Assembly (NCBI RefSeq): GCF_000189635.1
Contig: NW_002476258.1
Coordinates: forward strand, 169,145-233,144
Direction: 5' to 3'
DNA from: Tetrahymena thermophila SB210
Lineage: Eukaryota; Ciliophora; Oligohymenophorea; Hymenostomatida; Tetrahymenidae
Length of the DNA: 64,000 bases
Under the pieces are notes generated by a model. The model had not been told where the DNA came from and did not search any database. It saw only the letters and a list, made by a program, of their open reading frames with translations. Shown one piece after another: positions 13,180 through 24,658 of this stretch. The translations under genes and the position numbers were made by a program. Position 1 is the first letter of the stretch. Every line of letters starts with the position of its first letter.

Positions 13180-15598
13180 TCATTTTATTTAATCTTACTC
13201 TGTTATTTGAATAAATTTTGAAGATATTTTATTTTACAAATCCTTTTAACTTTTGTAGATTGGAGGCAGATGTACCTGCTGTTTGCTTTTATTTTAAAAA
13301 CTGTAAATGGAACTGCGCTTAGGAGATTATTAATATTCAATAATAGATGCACGATTACTAGGAGTTACATTCATAAATGACTGTCTGTTTGAAGCTATTG
13401 ATGAGCGAGTAGACACTTTTTTGCCAATTTTAGAAATTTGAATAAAAACAGATTACTAATTTAAATCATTAACAAGCTATTTCGCTGCTTGCTAGTAAGA
13501 CAAGCTGAGATTCTATTATATAAGTTAATTAATTAATAAAGATTCAAAAAAAATAAATTTACTTTAATATTTTCTTCGTATTTACTTTCTTCGTCAATTT
13601 AGCACATTTGCTGCATAATTTCAAAATAGAGGTTATTGTCTTATATTTAAATATCGCTCAAATTGAATGGAATATATTTGCTATTATATCTAGGAATTGA
13701 AGTCCTCAAGTTTTTCATAAACCCTCTCCTATGCTCCTTTTCTATATTTATGTTTTAAATCATTTTATTTCTAAATTCTTGCCAATGTTTTCTTTCCCAA
13801 TATATTTATCTGATATCAGCATCACTTGGATACCTCTTTAAAGACTCCTTATACATTTCATAATTTTCCTTAGGTATAATCTTGTTTAGGTCAAACACAG
13901 TAATATAAATAACCTCACAAGGAGTTGAGCTAATTGCACTATATTCTTAAACCTCTTAATAAAAGACAGAATACTCCCCAAAGACATCACCATCATCTAA
14001 AAGTTAAAAATAACAATTTTTAAAATGTTTTTGACTGTTTTTATATATAAATGAATAAAACTATCTTAAAAATTAATTACTAAATTCGTCTATTTCTATG
14101 AAATCTTATTTGTAATAGTAATCTTCACTATTTTCATAGTTTTCGCTCAATTAAAAATCAGCAGGTGGGTCTGAAATATCATATGGTACTTTTTACTTGG
14201 TCAAAGGATCATATTTAAATGGAATGCACTTTACAGCCTTTACTTGTCCTCTTCTTACGAAATAGATAGCAGCAGCATCGTCACCTTATCGCTTTATTTA
14301 TTTATTTATTTTTGTGAAAAAAACTTAATTAATTTATAAAGTTTACCATAATTATAGTGTTTGAAGGGTATTTTTTTATTTAACATTTTGTGGTTATTTC
14401 TAATAAAATATTTTCTGGTAAAAGTGTAAACAAATTCATATTTTCTAAAAATGACTAAAGCTTTTGCAAATGCAAAGTCTTTTTTTCTTTAATAAAAGCT
14501 TGAAACACATCTTTTTCTAAAATAATCAATTCTGTAGGTTGATTTGCCATGATTGTCGCAGTTCTTTTAGAATTAGTAATCAGTGCTATTTCACCAAAGG
14601 CTGCTCCTCTTACAAGTCTATTTTTTTCTTTCTAAAAGAATAAAAAAACCAAGATTTAAAAAAACAATCATTTTAAATTAAAAATAATTAACAACTATAA
14701 AATAATTTAGTTTATTTAATAAATCCTACTTGTAAATTGCTATCATTAAATGGAATTTCTAAGTTAATTAAAAATAAACTTAAAGAATTATTTATTATTT
14801 TAGGGTCATTAAATTATTAATATTTTTTACTGGATTTTTTAGAATTGTTAAGCACAATTATAAAATGAAAAAAAAAAATTAAAAAAGCTATTTACCAATT
14901 GCATAAAATTTTTATATTCAGTTGGTTCATCTATGTAAATAGTCACTCCACCGCTCAATATGATATAAAAAGCATCTCCAATATCTCCCTAAATTTTATT
15001 TTATTAGTTATTTACTTATTTACTATTTAGTTTAGCATTTAATTATAAATTGCTTATTTCATCATATTGGTAGAAATTAAATTGTTTAAGAAATTTTTAC
15101 TTATTTAAAGACATATTATCTTGTGTCTAAAGATTTTATATACAAGTATCTGCAAATATCTTTAAACTCTTAAGAATGCTTGTATTTCGAAAGAAATTGT
15201 ATACCCTAGTATTCATTTATTAAAAATATATTTAAATGATTTGTTATGTATGCTTGGTTTTGATTATAAATTTGCTAATAATTATTTTATTACACTAACT
15301 TATTTAGCTATTTCCTAAATATTTTAATCTGTCCTTTCTTCTGGCGGAACAGTCAACAATTTCCTTAGCTCTTCTATCTAAAATTATTCTTCGCTCTTAA
15401 CTTCATTTTCTTAGGTGCTAGTTTTTTGTTTATTTTTCTCCTCTACAATATGACAAAAAATAAATATTTTACTTAAATAATTAAATATGCAATAAAGCCA
15501 ATTATAAAAATCAAAGTGCAACTATTGTTTATAATTGCTATTATAAAATTATTTTATTGCTTTTGCTTACTTTGATATTAGCTCGCTTTATTTGCCAT
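13180..15598 (-). CDS. Protein with two cyclic-nucleotide-binding domains
   Basis: Starts at the ATG at 15598 (MANKASQYQ, then an intron) and ends at TGA 13180-13182. Domain A, over several exons, shows SLDTRQYVFKQ, GDIGDAFYIILSGGVTIYI and the phosphate-binding cassette FGEIALITNSKRTATI, with both the Glu and the Arg that grip the cyclic phosphate. Domain B shows IYFVRRGQVKAVK, a long acidic insertion, then GDVFGEYSVFYQEVQEYSA and CEVIYITVFDL. Here the cassette Arg is missing, so domain B probably does not bind nucleotide in the usual way. A basic Ser/Gln-rich tail follows (KKVSTRSSIASNRQSF). No kinase or channel segment is visible. Family knowledge suggests a cAMP/cGMP sensor or PKA-regulatory-like protein; the partner is unknown. 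Confidence 0.85.
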
Positions 15599-16745
15599 CT
15601 TGAAACTATAAAATCTCCTTATATATTATTAAATAAATCAGTAAATTATTTGGTACTTTCAATAATGTAAGGTTTTATGAACTTATATATTTAATTTATT
15701 TATTTAATAGGTCTATTAGAATTTCAATTTTTTATTTAATAAAAATTGTTTAAAAATGAAAAAATTATTGATAATTTCATATTTGAAAATAGACTTAAAT
15801 TCATAAAATAATATTATTCTTTAATAGTTAAAAAGTAAAACATAAATTAGAAGTACAAAAATGTGTAGAAACTCAACTAAGTCTATAAATTTGACTGAAT
15901 TAAAATAAATTCATTTCCTAAATACAACAATTTAAAACAAATAATTTATTTTTGAGATGAAGAAAATAAATAAAAATTTATATATATTATATAGAATCTA
16001 TTTAAGTGCTCAAAATTAAATTTTTTCAAATTAATACTTAATTTTTACAAAATTTTTAATATTTTCAATATTTGGCTAAACTAAACTTTTAAAAATGATT
16101 TTTGATAAATTAGACTGAATATTATTTGGTCTTTCACGTGTCCAATAAAAAAATTTATAATAATATTTTTAATATGGTCAAAAAGAGTTTTAGTGAATTT
16201 AACTTATGAAGAATTTAGTCAAAGTGGCTATCTAAGACTTTTAATATTTCATGTAAAATCAAGTTTTTTAATAACATATAGTTAAAAAAGAATTTTAGAA
16301 AAATATGCCTAACTCAGTATCGTTTGTTTAACAAAAGTTTATAAAATAATAAAAGAAATGTACTTAATATTTTAGGTTATATTTTAATTACATAAAACTA
16401 TAATTTTTAATGATTTATTAAATGAAATAAAAGTTAAATTGATATTATTCTTATAATAATTATGCATATAGAGTAAAAATTTTAATGTAAATAATTAATA
16501 TAAACAAAAATCAACGCATAGGAATAATCCTTTTTTCAATTAAAAATAAAATCTGAAAAATCCAAAAAATTTTATTGAAAATATTTCTTCTGATCAAAAA
16601 TATTTACTATTTCCTTCATTTTGTTAATTTTTTGAAATAATTTTAGGACTATGATTTCTATTGTTTCTTACTTATAAGCTAAATATCATTCATATGTAAA
16701 ATTTCTTTCAAAATTTAATCATTATATTTAAAAATATTGATTCAA
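15599..16745. other. AT-rich intergenic region
   Basis: About 1.1 kb of AT-rich sequence without a frame I can support on either strand. It should contain the promoter of the cyclic-nucleotide-binding gene and the 3' flank of the next minus-strand gene. Confidence 0.6.
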
Positions 16746-18812
16746 TCAATACTTTATCTTTTAGAACTAAAAATGAGAATAAGTTTTAGATAATTGCTTA
16801 GGTTTAAATCTCTTAATATTTAAATTTTGTTTGCCTTAATTTAGCTAATTTATAGTGTCTATTTCGTTTGTATAGTAATGAACTTCATTTGATTCTGTAG
16901 AAATTGGAGTTGGAGAGGCTACTTAATGGAAAAAGTTATATGAATCATGGTATATTTCTCCTCTAGCATCACGGAATGTGGGTAATTAGACAATTTTTTA
17001 ATGGGCCCTCTCATATTTTCTATTAGCAGCCTCGTCTAGGTTATATTTAAATTTGTTTTTCATTAAAAAGTTTGTCATTTCAATACACCACTCCTTAGAG
17101 TTCAAGCGTGATTTAATGTTATATTGATAAAGTAAATTTAAGAAAATGAGTTTCTTATCTCTTGTTGTTATCTTTTTATTTTTCAAAATAGTATCTAGCA
17201 ACATCTTTTTTCTGTGGATTTTAAAGCTCTCTGAATGATAATAGTTATATTCTTCAGGTGACAGTTTTAAAAAAAATAAATTTTCAATAGATTCCAATCT
17301 TTTTTGTTCATCTTCAAGCGACCTTATTTAGTCTTAAAATTATTTAGAGTATATGTATTCATTATCTGTTTCTTTGTCGATTTACATGCAAACCATATAA
17401 TTGTTATCGAATTCAATAGAATTTTTTGTTGCAAGTAGTTAATTTTGAGATTTTTAATTGTCCAAATTCTATTAAAATTTATTCAATGAAAGTTTGTTAT
17501 TCAAGTTTTGCTAATTAATAGGAGATATTATGTCGTTCTTAGAAGTAAAAGGAATGAATATATCAGAAGTCAATTTTTTATTATTATTTATATCTCTATC
17601 ACTTGCAATATTTTATTAAGAATTTATATTTTTAGCTAAATCTCTCTCATCTACTATATTTACTCTTTACTTTTTATTATTTTTTATTTATTTAAGGCTT
17701 GGCAATCTATTATCTGACTTTCTATTATCAGAAGCATCTTCAGAATTGAGTAAAATTGTAAGTTTTTTCAAATTTGCTTCTGTTTAATTTTAATGATCTT
17801 ATTTTTAGTTGTGTTCTTCTTCTATAATTGATTCTTCTTTTTCTTCTTTAATCAAATTATTTACTAATTTAGCTTATTACAATTTTGGATTAAAATTTTA
17901 TTACACAAAGTTCATATATTATTATTTTAGTTTTTTGACATTAGCTGTGTCTTTATTATCAGAGACACTTTCATAACTAGAATATTACTAATTTCCATTA
18001 GTATCGTTATTGTTTATATTGATGAACTAAAATTTGGATTAGCCTGAACTCTGTTATGGAGATGTTGCAGCTGCTGTGAGCTTTGATGGAGTATTTTAAT
18101 AGGATTGAGTCGGTGTTATTTATTACATTTAACCTGGAACTTGATATCTTTCTTAAGGACTTAAAATTTATGTTTAGCTTGGATTCAAATTACCAAAGGA
18201 GAATGAATTGCTACCTATATTATTATTTATAGGGGAATTGACTGTTCCTTTAGAAATATTTTCATATCGTACTTGGTTTAAAGAATTTAAAGGAGCTTCT
18301 TTGAAGTTTGGAACAGTTTCTTTGACTAAATCAGAAGATGAAAGCTTAGAGTTGTGAGAAGCATGAGAGGCTTTCCTAAAACTTTACTCTTGAGAAAGCT
18401 GTTCCTATTCAATTTTGAGGGGGTTTTAAAATCTGGGCTCTGTTATTTTGAGGTCATTAACGAAAAATCTCAAATGCTTGACATGTGTTTGAGGTTACTT
18501 TGATTTAAAAATACCAATCCTTTCAAAATTTAAGTCTTTTATTCTTTCCCTATTCCTGGTAACAAAGAATTTTTCAGCATTTAAATCATTATTAGAGAAA
18601 TACTTATATCTATTTTCGTTGAAAAAAGAGAGAAGTTCTTTTCTTTAATCAGAATTAGTCTTCTCTCTTACTTAATTTTATATAGTTTGTTGATTTTAAA
18701 AGCGTTAGTTCATTTGATATTTCATTATAACTACAGGATTGCTCAAAATAGGCTCATTTACTCTCTTTTTTTACTTAAACATAGCTGGACTTACAGTATT
18801 TGCATTCCTCAT
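16746..18812 (-). CDS. Hypothetical Gln/Asn/Ser-rich protein (688 aa)
   Basis: A single open frame of 689 codons from the ATG at 18812 (MRNANTVSPAMFKQKKRVNE) to TGA 16746-16748, using TAA/TAG as Gln throughout. Length and phase agree without an intron. The N-terminal part is basic; the middle is low-complexity, rich in Gln, Asn, Ser and Pro. The C-terminal third (about residues 500-620) is more ordered and charged, beginning SIENLFFLKLSPEEYNYYH and possibly helical. No TM segment or signal peptide is seen. I do not recognise the family. Confidence 0.85.
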
Positions 18813-19660
18813 CACATAATTTTAAGACTAAATGGAATTTTAAGAGACTATTTAAGGTTGCTTAAATAATTCTTAATAAATCCCACATTTTTATTAATAT
18901 TCGCTTGTAGATGTATCTTAAATATGGTTTGAATTTTCATTATTATTAAAATTTATTTACATCACTATTAATAAGTTATTAAAATGTTTGTTTGTAAGTT
19001 AGTTAGTTAATTATCAAATTGCAAACAAAAAAATTAATTATAAATTGTTGTCTTAATAATAAAAAATTTGAATAACTTATAATTTAATATTAATAAATCT
19101 TGAGAGTATAGCAATTTAATTATTAATGAAAATGTTTATACATATCTGATAATATTTTATAAAAATTATATTTTAAAATATTAATCTTAGCTAAATAAAT
19201 TTCTTTAATGGAATAAAATCAATTTTTCATTAAATTATTTTTAAAATATTTAAATTGTTTTATTTTATTATAAGATTTTTTTGATTAACTTTATAAAAAC
19301 AATATTAATAAATATCATTAAATTAAATTTAATTGCTATTAAATAATTATTATTTAGATATATTTTTCATAAAAAATTTATTAAACAAAGAAAAAATCTT
19401 TTCCTAAACTTCACTATCAATTAACTCTTAAACAACATTTAAAATAATTTAAGTTATTTTATTTGTTTATAAATTTAAAATCATTAATAAAAATTGAGTA
19501 TATTTGCTACTTTGATAGAATAAAAAATATTTATAGCTAATTTATTTATAGATTTTATTTTAAAATATTGAAAAAAAATGAAGAATAAATAAATAAATTA
19601 ATAATTGAAACACTTTAATGAATAGTAAAAATATTATTTCTTAATTTCTTTTGCAGTTTG
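18813..19660. other. AT-rich intergenic region
   Basis: Very AT-rich, with no supported gene. It lies between the starts and ends of two minus-strand genes and probably holds their promoter and 3' flank. Confidence 0.6.
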
Positions 19661-22600
19661 TCACATATAATCTTTTATTAAGAAATCGGCAACCATCTTT
19701 GGATTTATTTCAACAATTTAAGCATAATTCAATATTTTTTATTCGCCATTACTCATTTCTACTTCGAATTAAGGATATTCCTTATTGTTGTTTTGAGAAG
19801 TTTTTCCTCCTCTTTTTTACTTTTTCTATGAAAGAAGACCTATTATTTTAGAAATATTTGAATAGTCTATCTAATTCTAATTTTATTTAAAGTCTTAATT
19901 ATTTGCACTTCTTTCTGAGTTTTTGTTAGAAACTTAACAGTCTTACTTTTATTCTTCTATCTCCATATCTTATTCTTGAAATAAAACTTCATTTGCTTGT
20001 TTTTAAGTCATGTTATTATTTTATTTGATACTGCTTCTAGTCAGTCTTCCTTTAGGATCTACTTTCTAATTATTATTTCCACTTGATTTCACTGGAGTTC
20101 TAAACTAATCTTGTTATTCATTTTACTCATTTTCTTTATGATTATTTTAGCTTCTCCTGGTAGTTACTTAATTATGCTAATCATTAGAAGCTATTGAATT
20201 AGGCTATATTTTATCTTCCTTTGAATTATCTTATTTTAAATTTGATAGCCTTTAGGATACTCTGCGAGATTTTTAACTTTCAGCTTTTGGTGTTATTTCT
20301 AAGTGATTGATTGAATTAGTGTTTTATTCCACTGGCTTTTCAATTAAATCATTTTATTTCTCTTATTTTTCTTAATCCTTTTACTGATTTTTTTCCTCCT
20401 TTTTATTTTTAATCTATTTATTTTTTTAGCCCTTCTGTAAGCTTTCATTGACAGCACTTTAAAATTAAGTCTCATTAGATTATTATTCGCTATTAACTTT
20501 CTATTCACTCAAATTTTCACTTTATGACTAACCTTTCCCTGGTTAATTATTTAAAATTTAAATACTTTACTTCTCTTTTGTTGCAGATCTTTAATCATTC
20601 TTTTTAATACTAGTCTTTGGATCTATTTTTTTATTCTTTTTTGCACTGCCTTGTCTAGAGTTTTTAGATTTACTTTCTGGAGTTATTTTTTCATATGATG
20701 ATGTCTTCTCTTTTACAGGAGTTTCAAATTTAGACTTTTTACTAGTAGCAGTAGTTTAATCAGAAGTTTATTAATTTTATTAAATTATGCTTTCTACTCT
20801 TTTCTTGACTCTGCTATACAAGTCTTCCTTTTCTTCTTGTTATATTTTAAAACTAACCTTATTGAGATTATTCAAATTTTCTCTACTATAATTTAAAGCT
20901 TAGTTAATCTTTTCAGATTAGGCTTAAAGTTGAACTCTATTCTCACGGAGCTTCATATGAACTTAATTAGAATCTTTTTTTATATAAATATGTTTCAATA
21001 TATTTTATATTAAATCTAAAATATTACTATCATCAATTTATTTCTCCTTACTTTCATCAAATTGCTCACTTTTATCATCTTTGTTTCTTATAGATCTTCT
21101 TGTAGGTGTAAGATCTCCTTTTTTTAAAGGAGTTTAATTCAAGCTTTTCTGAGGAGTTAAATCTGATTTTGTAATTACTTAATTAAGACTTTCTAGCTAT
21201 TAATTTTATTTAAAGGTATTCAATTCATCATCTGAAATTGATGAGGGTTGTCTTCTTCTCTTTCTTTTGCTATTTTCCTCCACTTCCATAGTTTTACTTA
21301 TTGGAGATTTTGAATTTTATTTGCTTATTGGTGATTTTTGATCCTATTTGTTTAAAGGAGATTTTTTATTTTACTTGCTCATGGGAGATTTAGGATCTAT
21401 TTTATTTATTGGTGATCTCGTTTCTTTGTTGGGTGTTTTGACAGATTAATTTTTTTAAGGTGTTTTTTCATTTTCTTAAAAATTATTTAAAGGGGTTTTC
21501 ACATTTATTTACTGGTTTTTATTTGGTGTTATCTAGTCTTTTTAATAGGTATTTTTATTATACTACCAAATTGAATTTATTTTCTTATTTGGTGTTGTTT
21601 GTTGCATGAAGGCCTTCTATTAGAGTTCTTATTGAATCTTTTCATTTTCTTTTTAATTGTTTTTGTTTAAAGGAGTGCTGTTTTATTGATTTTAAATAGA
21701 AGTCTTTGATTTTTAATTGTTGGGGGTGGTATTACCTTAAAATTTAGTAGGAGTTATAGAAGTAGAAATTGTTTAAGAGCGAGAATTATTACTTAATCCT
21801 TTACTTCTTGTGTTTTTTTAGTATTCCTAAAATACAGGAAGTATATCATCATCATATTTGTTATTTCTATTCTCCAAAAATTCTATATTTTAAATATCAG
21901 AACTTTCATGATCACTTATTTCTATTCTCTTATAGAGCCTTTTTTTCCTTCCAGATTATTACTATTATTATTATTTGAATTCGATTTAATCATTTAGTAT
22001 TGGAGGACTTTATGGTATAGAATTTTCTTTGTATACTTGAGTTTTATTTAAAGGTGTTGCTCTTTAGATGGGGCTTTTTAGCAGATCATCAGAAATTTAA
22101 ATGTCTTAGTAAATTCTTTAGCGGTTTATTTTTGAAACAGGGGATTTATCGTTAATATTAGGTGTAGGAGTCATAATTGGTGAGGGAGGAATTTCTAATC
22201 TTTTATTTTGAGCAGGACGACCTCTTTTTGCAGGTACATACTAGTCATCAATATTATCTTCAATATTCATGCTTTCTGTTGTAAACTAATTTTCATATCT
22301 CTTATCTTAAAAGTGAAAATTATTTTCCTTTTAGTAATCTGTTTGATTTGCTGTATTGATAGGAGATTTCGATTTTGGTATATTTTAGTTTTATTTAGAT
22401 TATGACTTGCCAACTGGGGTATGAAAAGGAGATTAGTCTTATAATTTATTAGGAGTTGTCTGTGGGGTTTTGTTATTATTATTATTTGATACTATATTTT
22501 AGTAAAATGCAGATTCTTTAACTAGCTTTAGTAAAGGAGACTTATTTTTATCAGAATTTTGTTTATCATCTTTAACCATTTTTTTTTATTCAAAAATAAT

Positions 22601-23680
22601 TTCTCCTTATGAGTTATAAACTTGCTTTATAATATTTTCATCTGATAGAGGTTCTACCTTTTTATTATTTTTTGGAGTCAGAGTTTTTCCATAGTTTGGT
22701 GACTTGGAATTATTTTCAGTTTATAATTTATTATCAAAAACGCGGGAATTTTAATTACTTTAAATACTATTTGATAGATAAAGATTTTCTTCAGCTAACT
22801 ATTTTTGATTTAGTTTATTATTTTAATTAACAATTCTTTTACCATAAGTAATTAAAGGGGAAGCTTAGTTATTTTTTTAATACATTGGGCTTTTTATTGA
22901 TTGCTCTTATTAAGTAATACCACTTTTAATTTATGGAGTAACTGGTTGGCTCTTTCTTAATGGCGATCTACCTCTTAGCTGAGATAAATTACTATTTTTT
23001 TATAAATTTGGGGAATGCATTTACTTTCTTTAAGTTGGAGTTAGCATTGGTGATCGATTATTACTCAGCGTATTCTATTTGTTTCCTGTTTACTTTTTAG
23101 AGTCTTCAAATAGTTAAATTAGATCAAAGGCGCATACTTAAATATTCTCTGCTGGTTCCCAAGTACTTTCTTCAGCTGAAAACTCAACCCACTTAACTAA
23201 ATATTCAATTTATCCATTTACAACCCTCTTATCTATCAGATATTCAGGTTCATACATATCTTCATCTTCATCATCATCTTCTTCATCTAGATTTGGTGCT
23301 TCTTATTCAATTTCATTTTATCTCTTACCAAAAATTGTATTACCATTCAAATTTTATTTATTTACCTCATTGTATGTTTTATTATTCAAGTTATTTGTTT
23401 TAAATTTTTAAATTGGAATATCATTTAAATTATTTTCCCATTCATTTTCAAAGAGAGGATTAGGTAGTCCTAAGGCTTTACTTGAGGCAGTACCTGCTGT
23501 AAACTGAATGTTATCTTTATTCAAAGGTTTACTAAATATATTATTAGAGTATTGAGAATTTAGTATCTCATTATCCTCATTGAATAAAGAATCCTAGGAA
23601 TTATATTATTATGAAAATGGAAGGAGAACTACTTGCTTTGTATCTTTCTTTTAAATAGATTTGTTTGCTCTTTTACTCAT
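19661..23680 (-). CDS. HP1-like chromodomain protein with giant SP/TP-rich linker (1339 aa)
   Basis: The start at 23680 (MSKRANKSIQKKD) and the TGA at 19661-19663 are separated by exactly 1340 codons, so the gene appears intronless. An acidic run (LDEEDDDEDEDMYEPEYLID) leads into a chromodomain at about residues 143-195: EYLIDKRVVNG, EYLVKWVEFSAEESTWEP. The aromatic-cage positions are Tyr, Trp and Phe, as needed for methyl-lysine binding. The next 1100 residues are low-complexity with many Ser/Thr-Pro motifs (KSPMSKQNKKSPLNKQ, TPQKNQSVKTPNK), suited to proline-directed kinases. The C-terminus (FEVEMSNGEQKILNYAQIV ... MVADFLIKDYM) resembles the core of a chromo-shadow domain, the HP1 dimer module. 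A nuclear heterochromatin role is inferred; the shadow call is less certain than the chromodomain. Confidence 0.88.
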
Positions 23681-24658
23681 TCTATTTTAATTAAATTTTT
23701 AAATTTAATAAGTAGAAACTATTTTTGATGATAAATATTTTTAATAATTATTCGTGCTTTAGATTTATTTTAGAGAACATTTTGATAGATTATTTGCAAT
23801 CAAAATCAAAAATTAAAATAAACACATAAGAGCCTTAAATAGCTGTTTAAATTTGAAAAAAAATAGAATGCGAGCCAATTTTTTAAGATTTTCAAAAAAT
23901 GTTAGATTTCATCAGAAAAAAAATAATTTTAACATCAAAAGGCTTAAATGAATTTTCACTTTCAAAAATATTTTTTTTTTAAACAATTTTGATTAACAAA
24001 TAAATTTATTGAATAGTAACTTTTTTCTTCATATTGTAATAATTAAAGTCTTAAATAATTTTATTTAAAAGTATGATACTTTAGATCAATAAATAATCAA
24101 TTTAAAATTAAAGATTTTATAATGTTTGAAAAATATTTAAAAGGTGTTTATATTATTCTGTAAGCAGAGAAGATTGATTTTTTTTAAATTGAGAATTTAA
24201 AAAGAGATTGGATAAGGAATATAAAAATGTATGTACTATTTAAATACAGTGAAGTCTATCTAAAAAGGCACCTAGGTTACCAAAAATTTTGCCAAAAATA
24301 TACAGTTACCCAGTTTATTAATGAATATAAGTTAAATTTTGGATAACAACTTTTACCCATTTTTAGTAAGTGCTCAGCTTATAAGGGAGCCCAGTTTAAT
24401 TAGCTTTACTGGAATATTGTTTTATTTTAGGATTATTAAAATATTATTTATATAAAGTAAATTTTAGCTCTATTTAAATTTTTTAATTATTCAAAATTAT
24501 TTTATTAAATAAATTCTAATTAATATATATATCATTAATAAATACTTAGTATTAAACAAAATAATTTTTATTCTTTTTATTTAAGTAAATTAAAATTAAT
24601 TTTGATTAATTAATTATAACAATTATCTATTTTATAAAATATTCTATTTAATATTATA
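23681..24658. other. AT-rich intergenic region containing a MITE candidate
   Basis: No coding frame is supported. The only structured piece is the TIR-bounded element at 24247-24411. The rest is probably the upstream region of the chromodomain gene and the 3' flank of the USP-like gene. Confidence 0.6.
24247..24411. mobile_element. Short pogo/Tigger-like MITE candidate (165 bp)
   Basis: The left end reads CAGTGAAGTCTATCTAAAAA and the reverse complement of the right end reads CAGTAAAGCTAATTAAACTG. These are imperfect terminal inverted repeats that share the CAGT-AAG start and GG-CC steps typical of pogo/Tigger-type Tc1-mariner ends. The left flank ends in TA, the usual target site; the right flank (GAATAT) does not give a clean TA. 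There is no transposase frame, so it would be a non-autonomous, degenerate copy. The block is noticeably less AT-rich than its surroundings. Confidence 0.4.
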
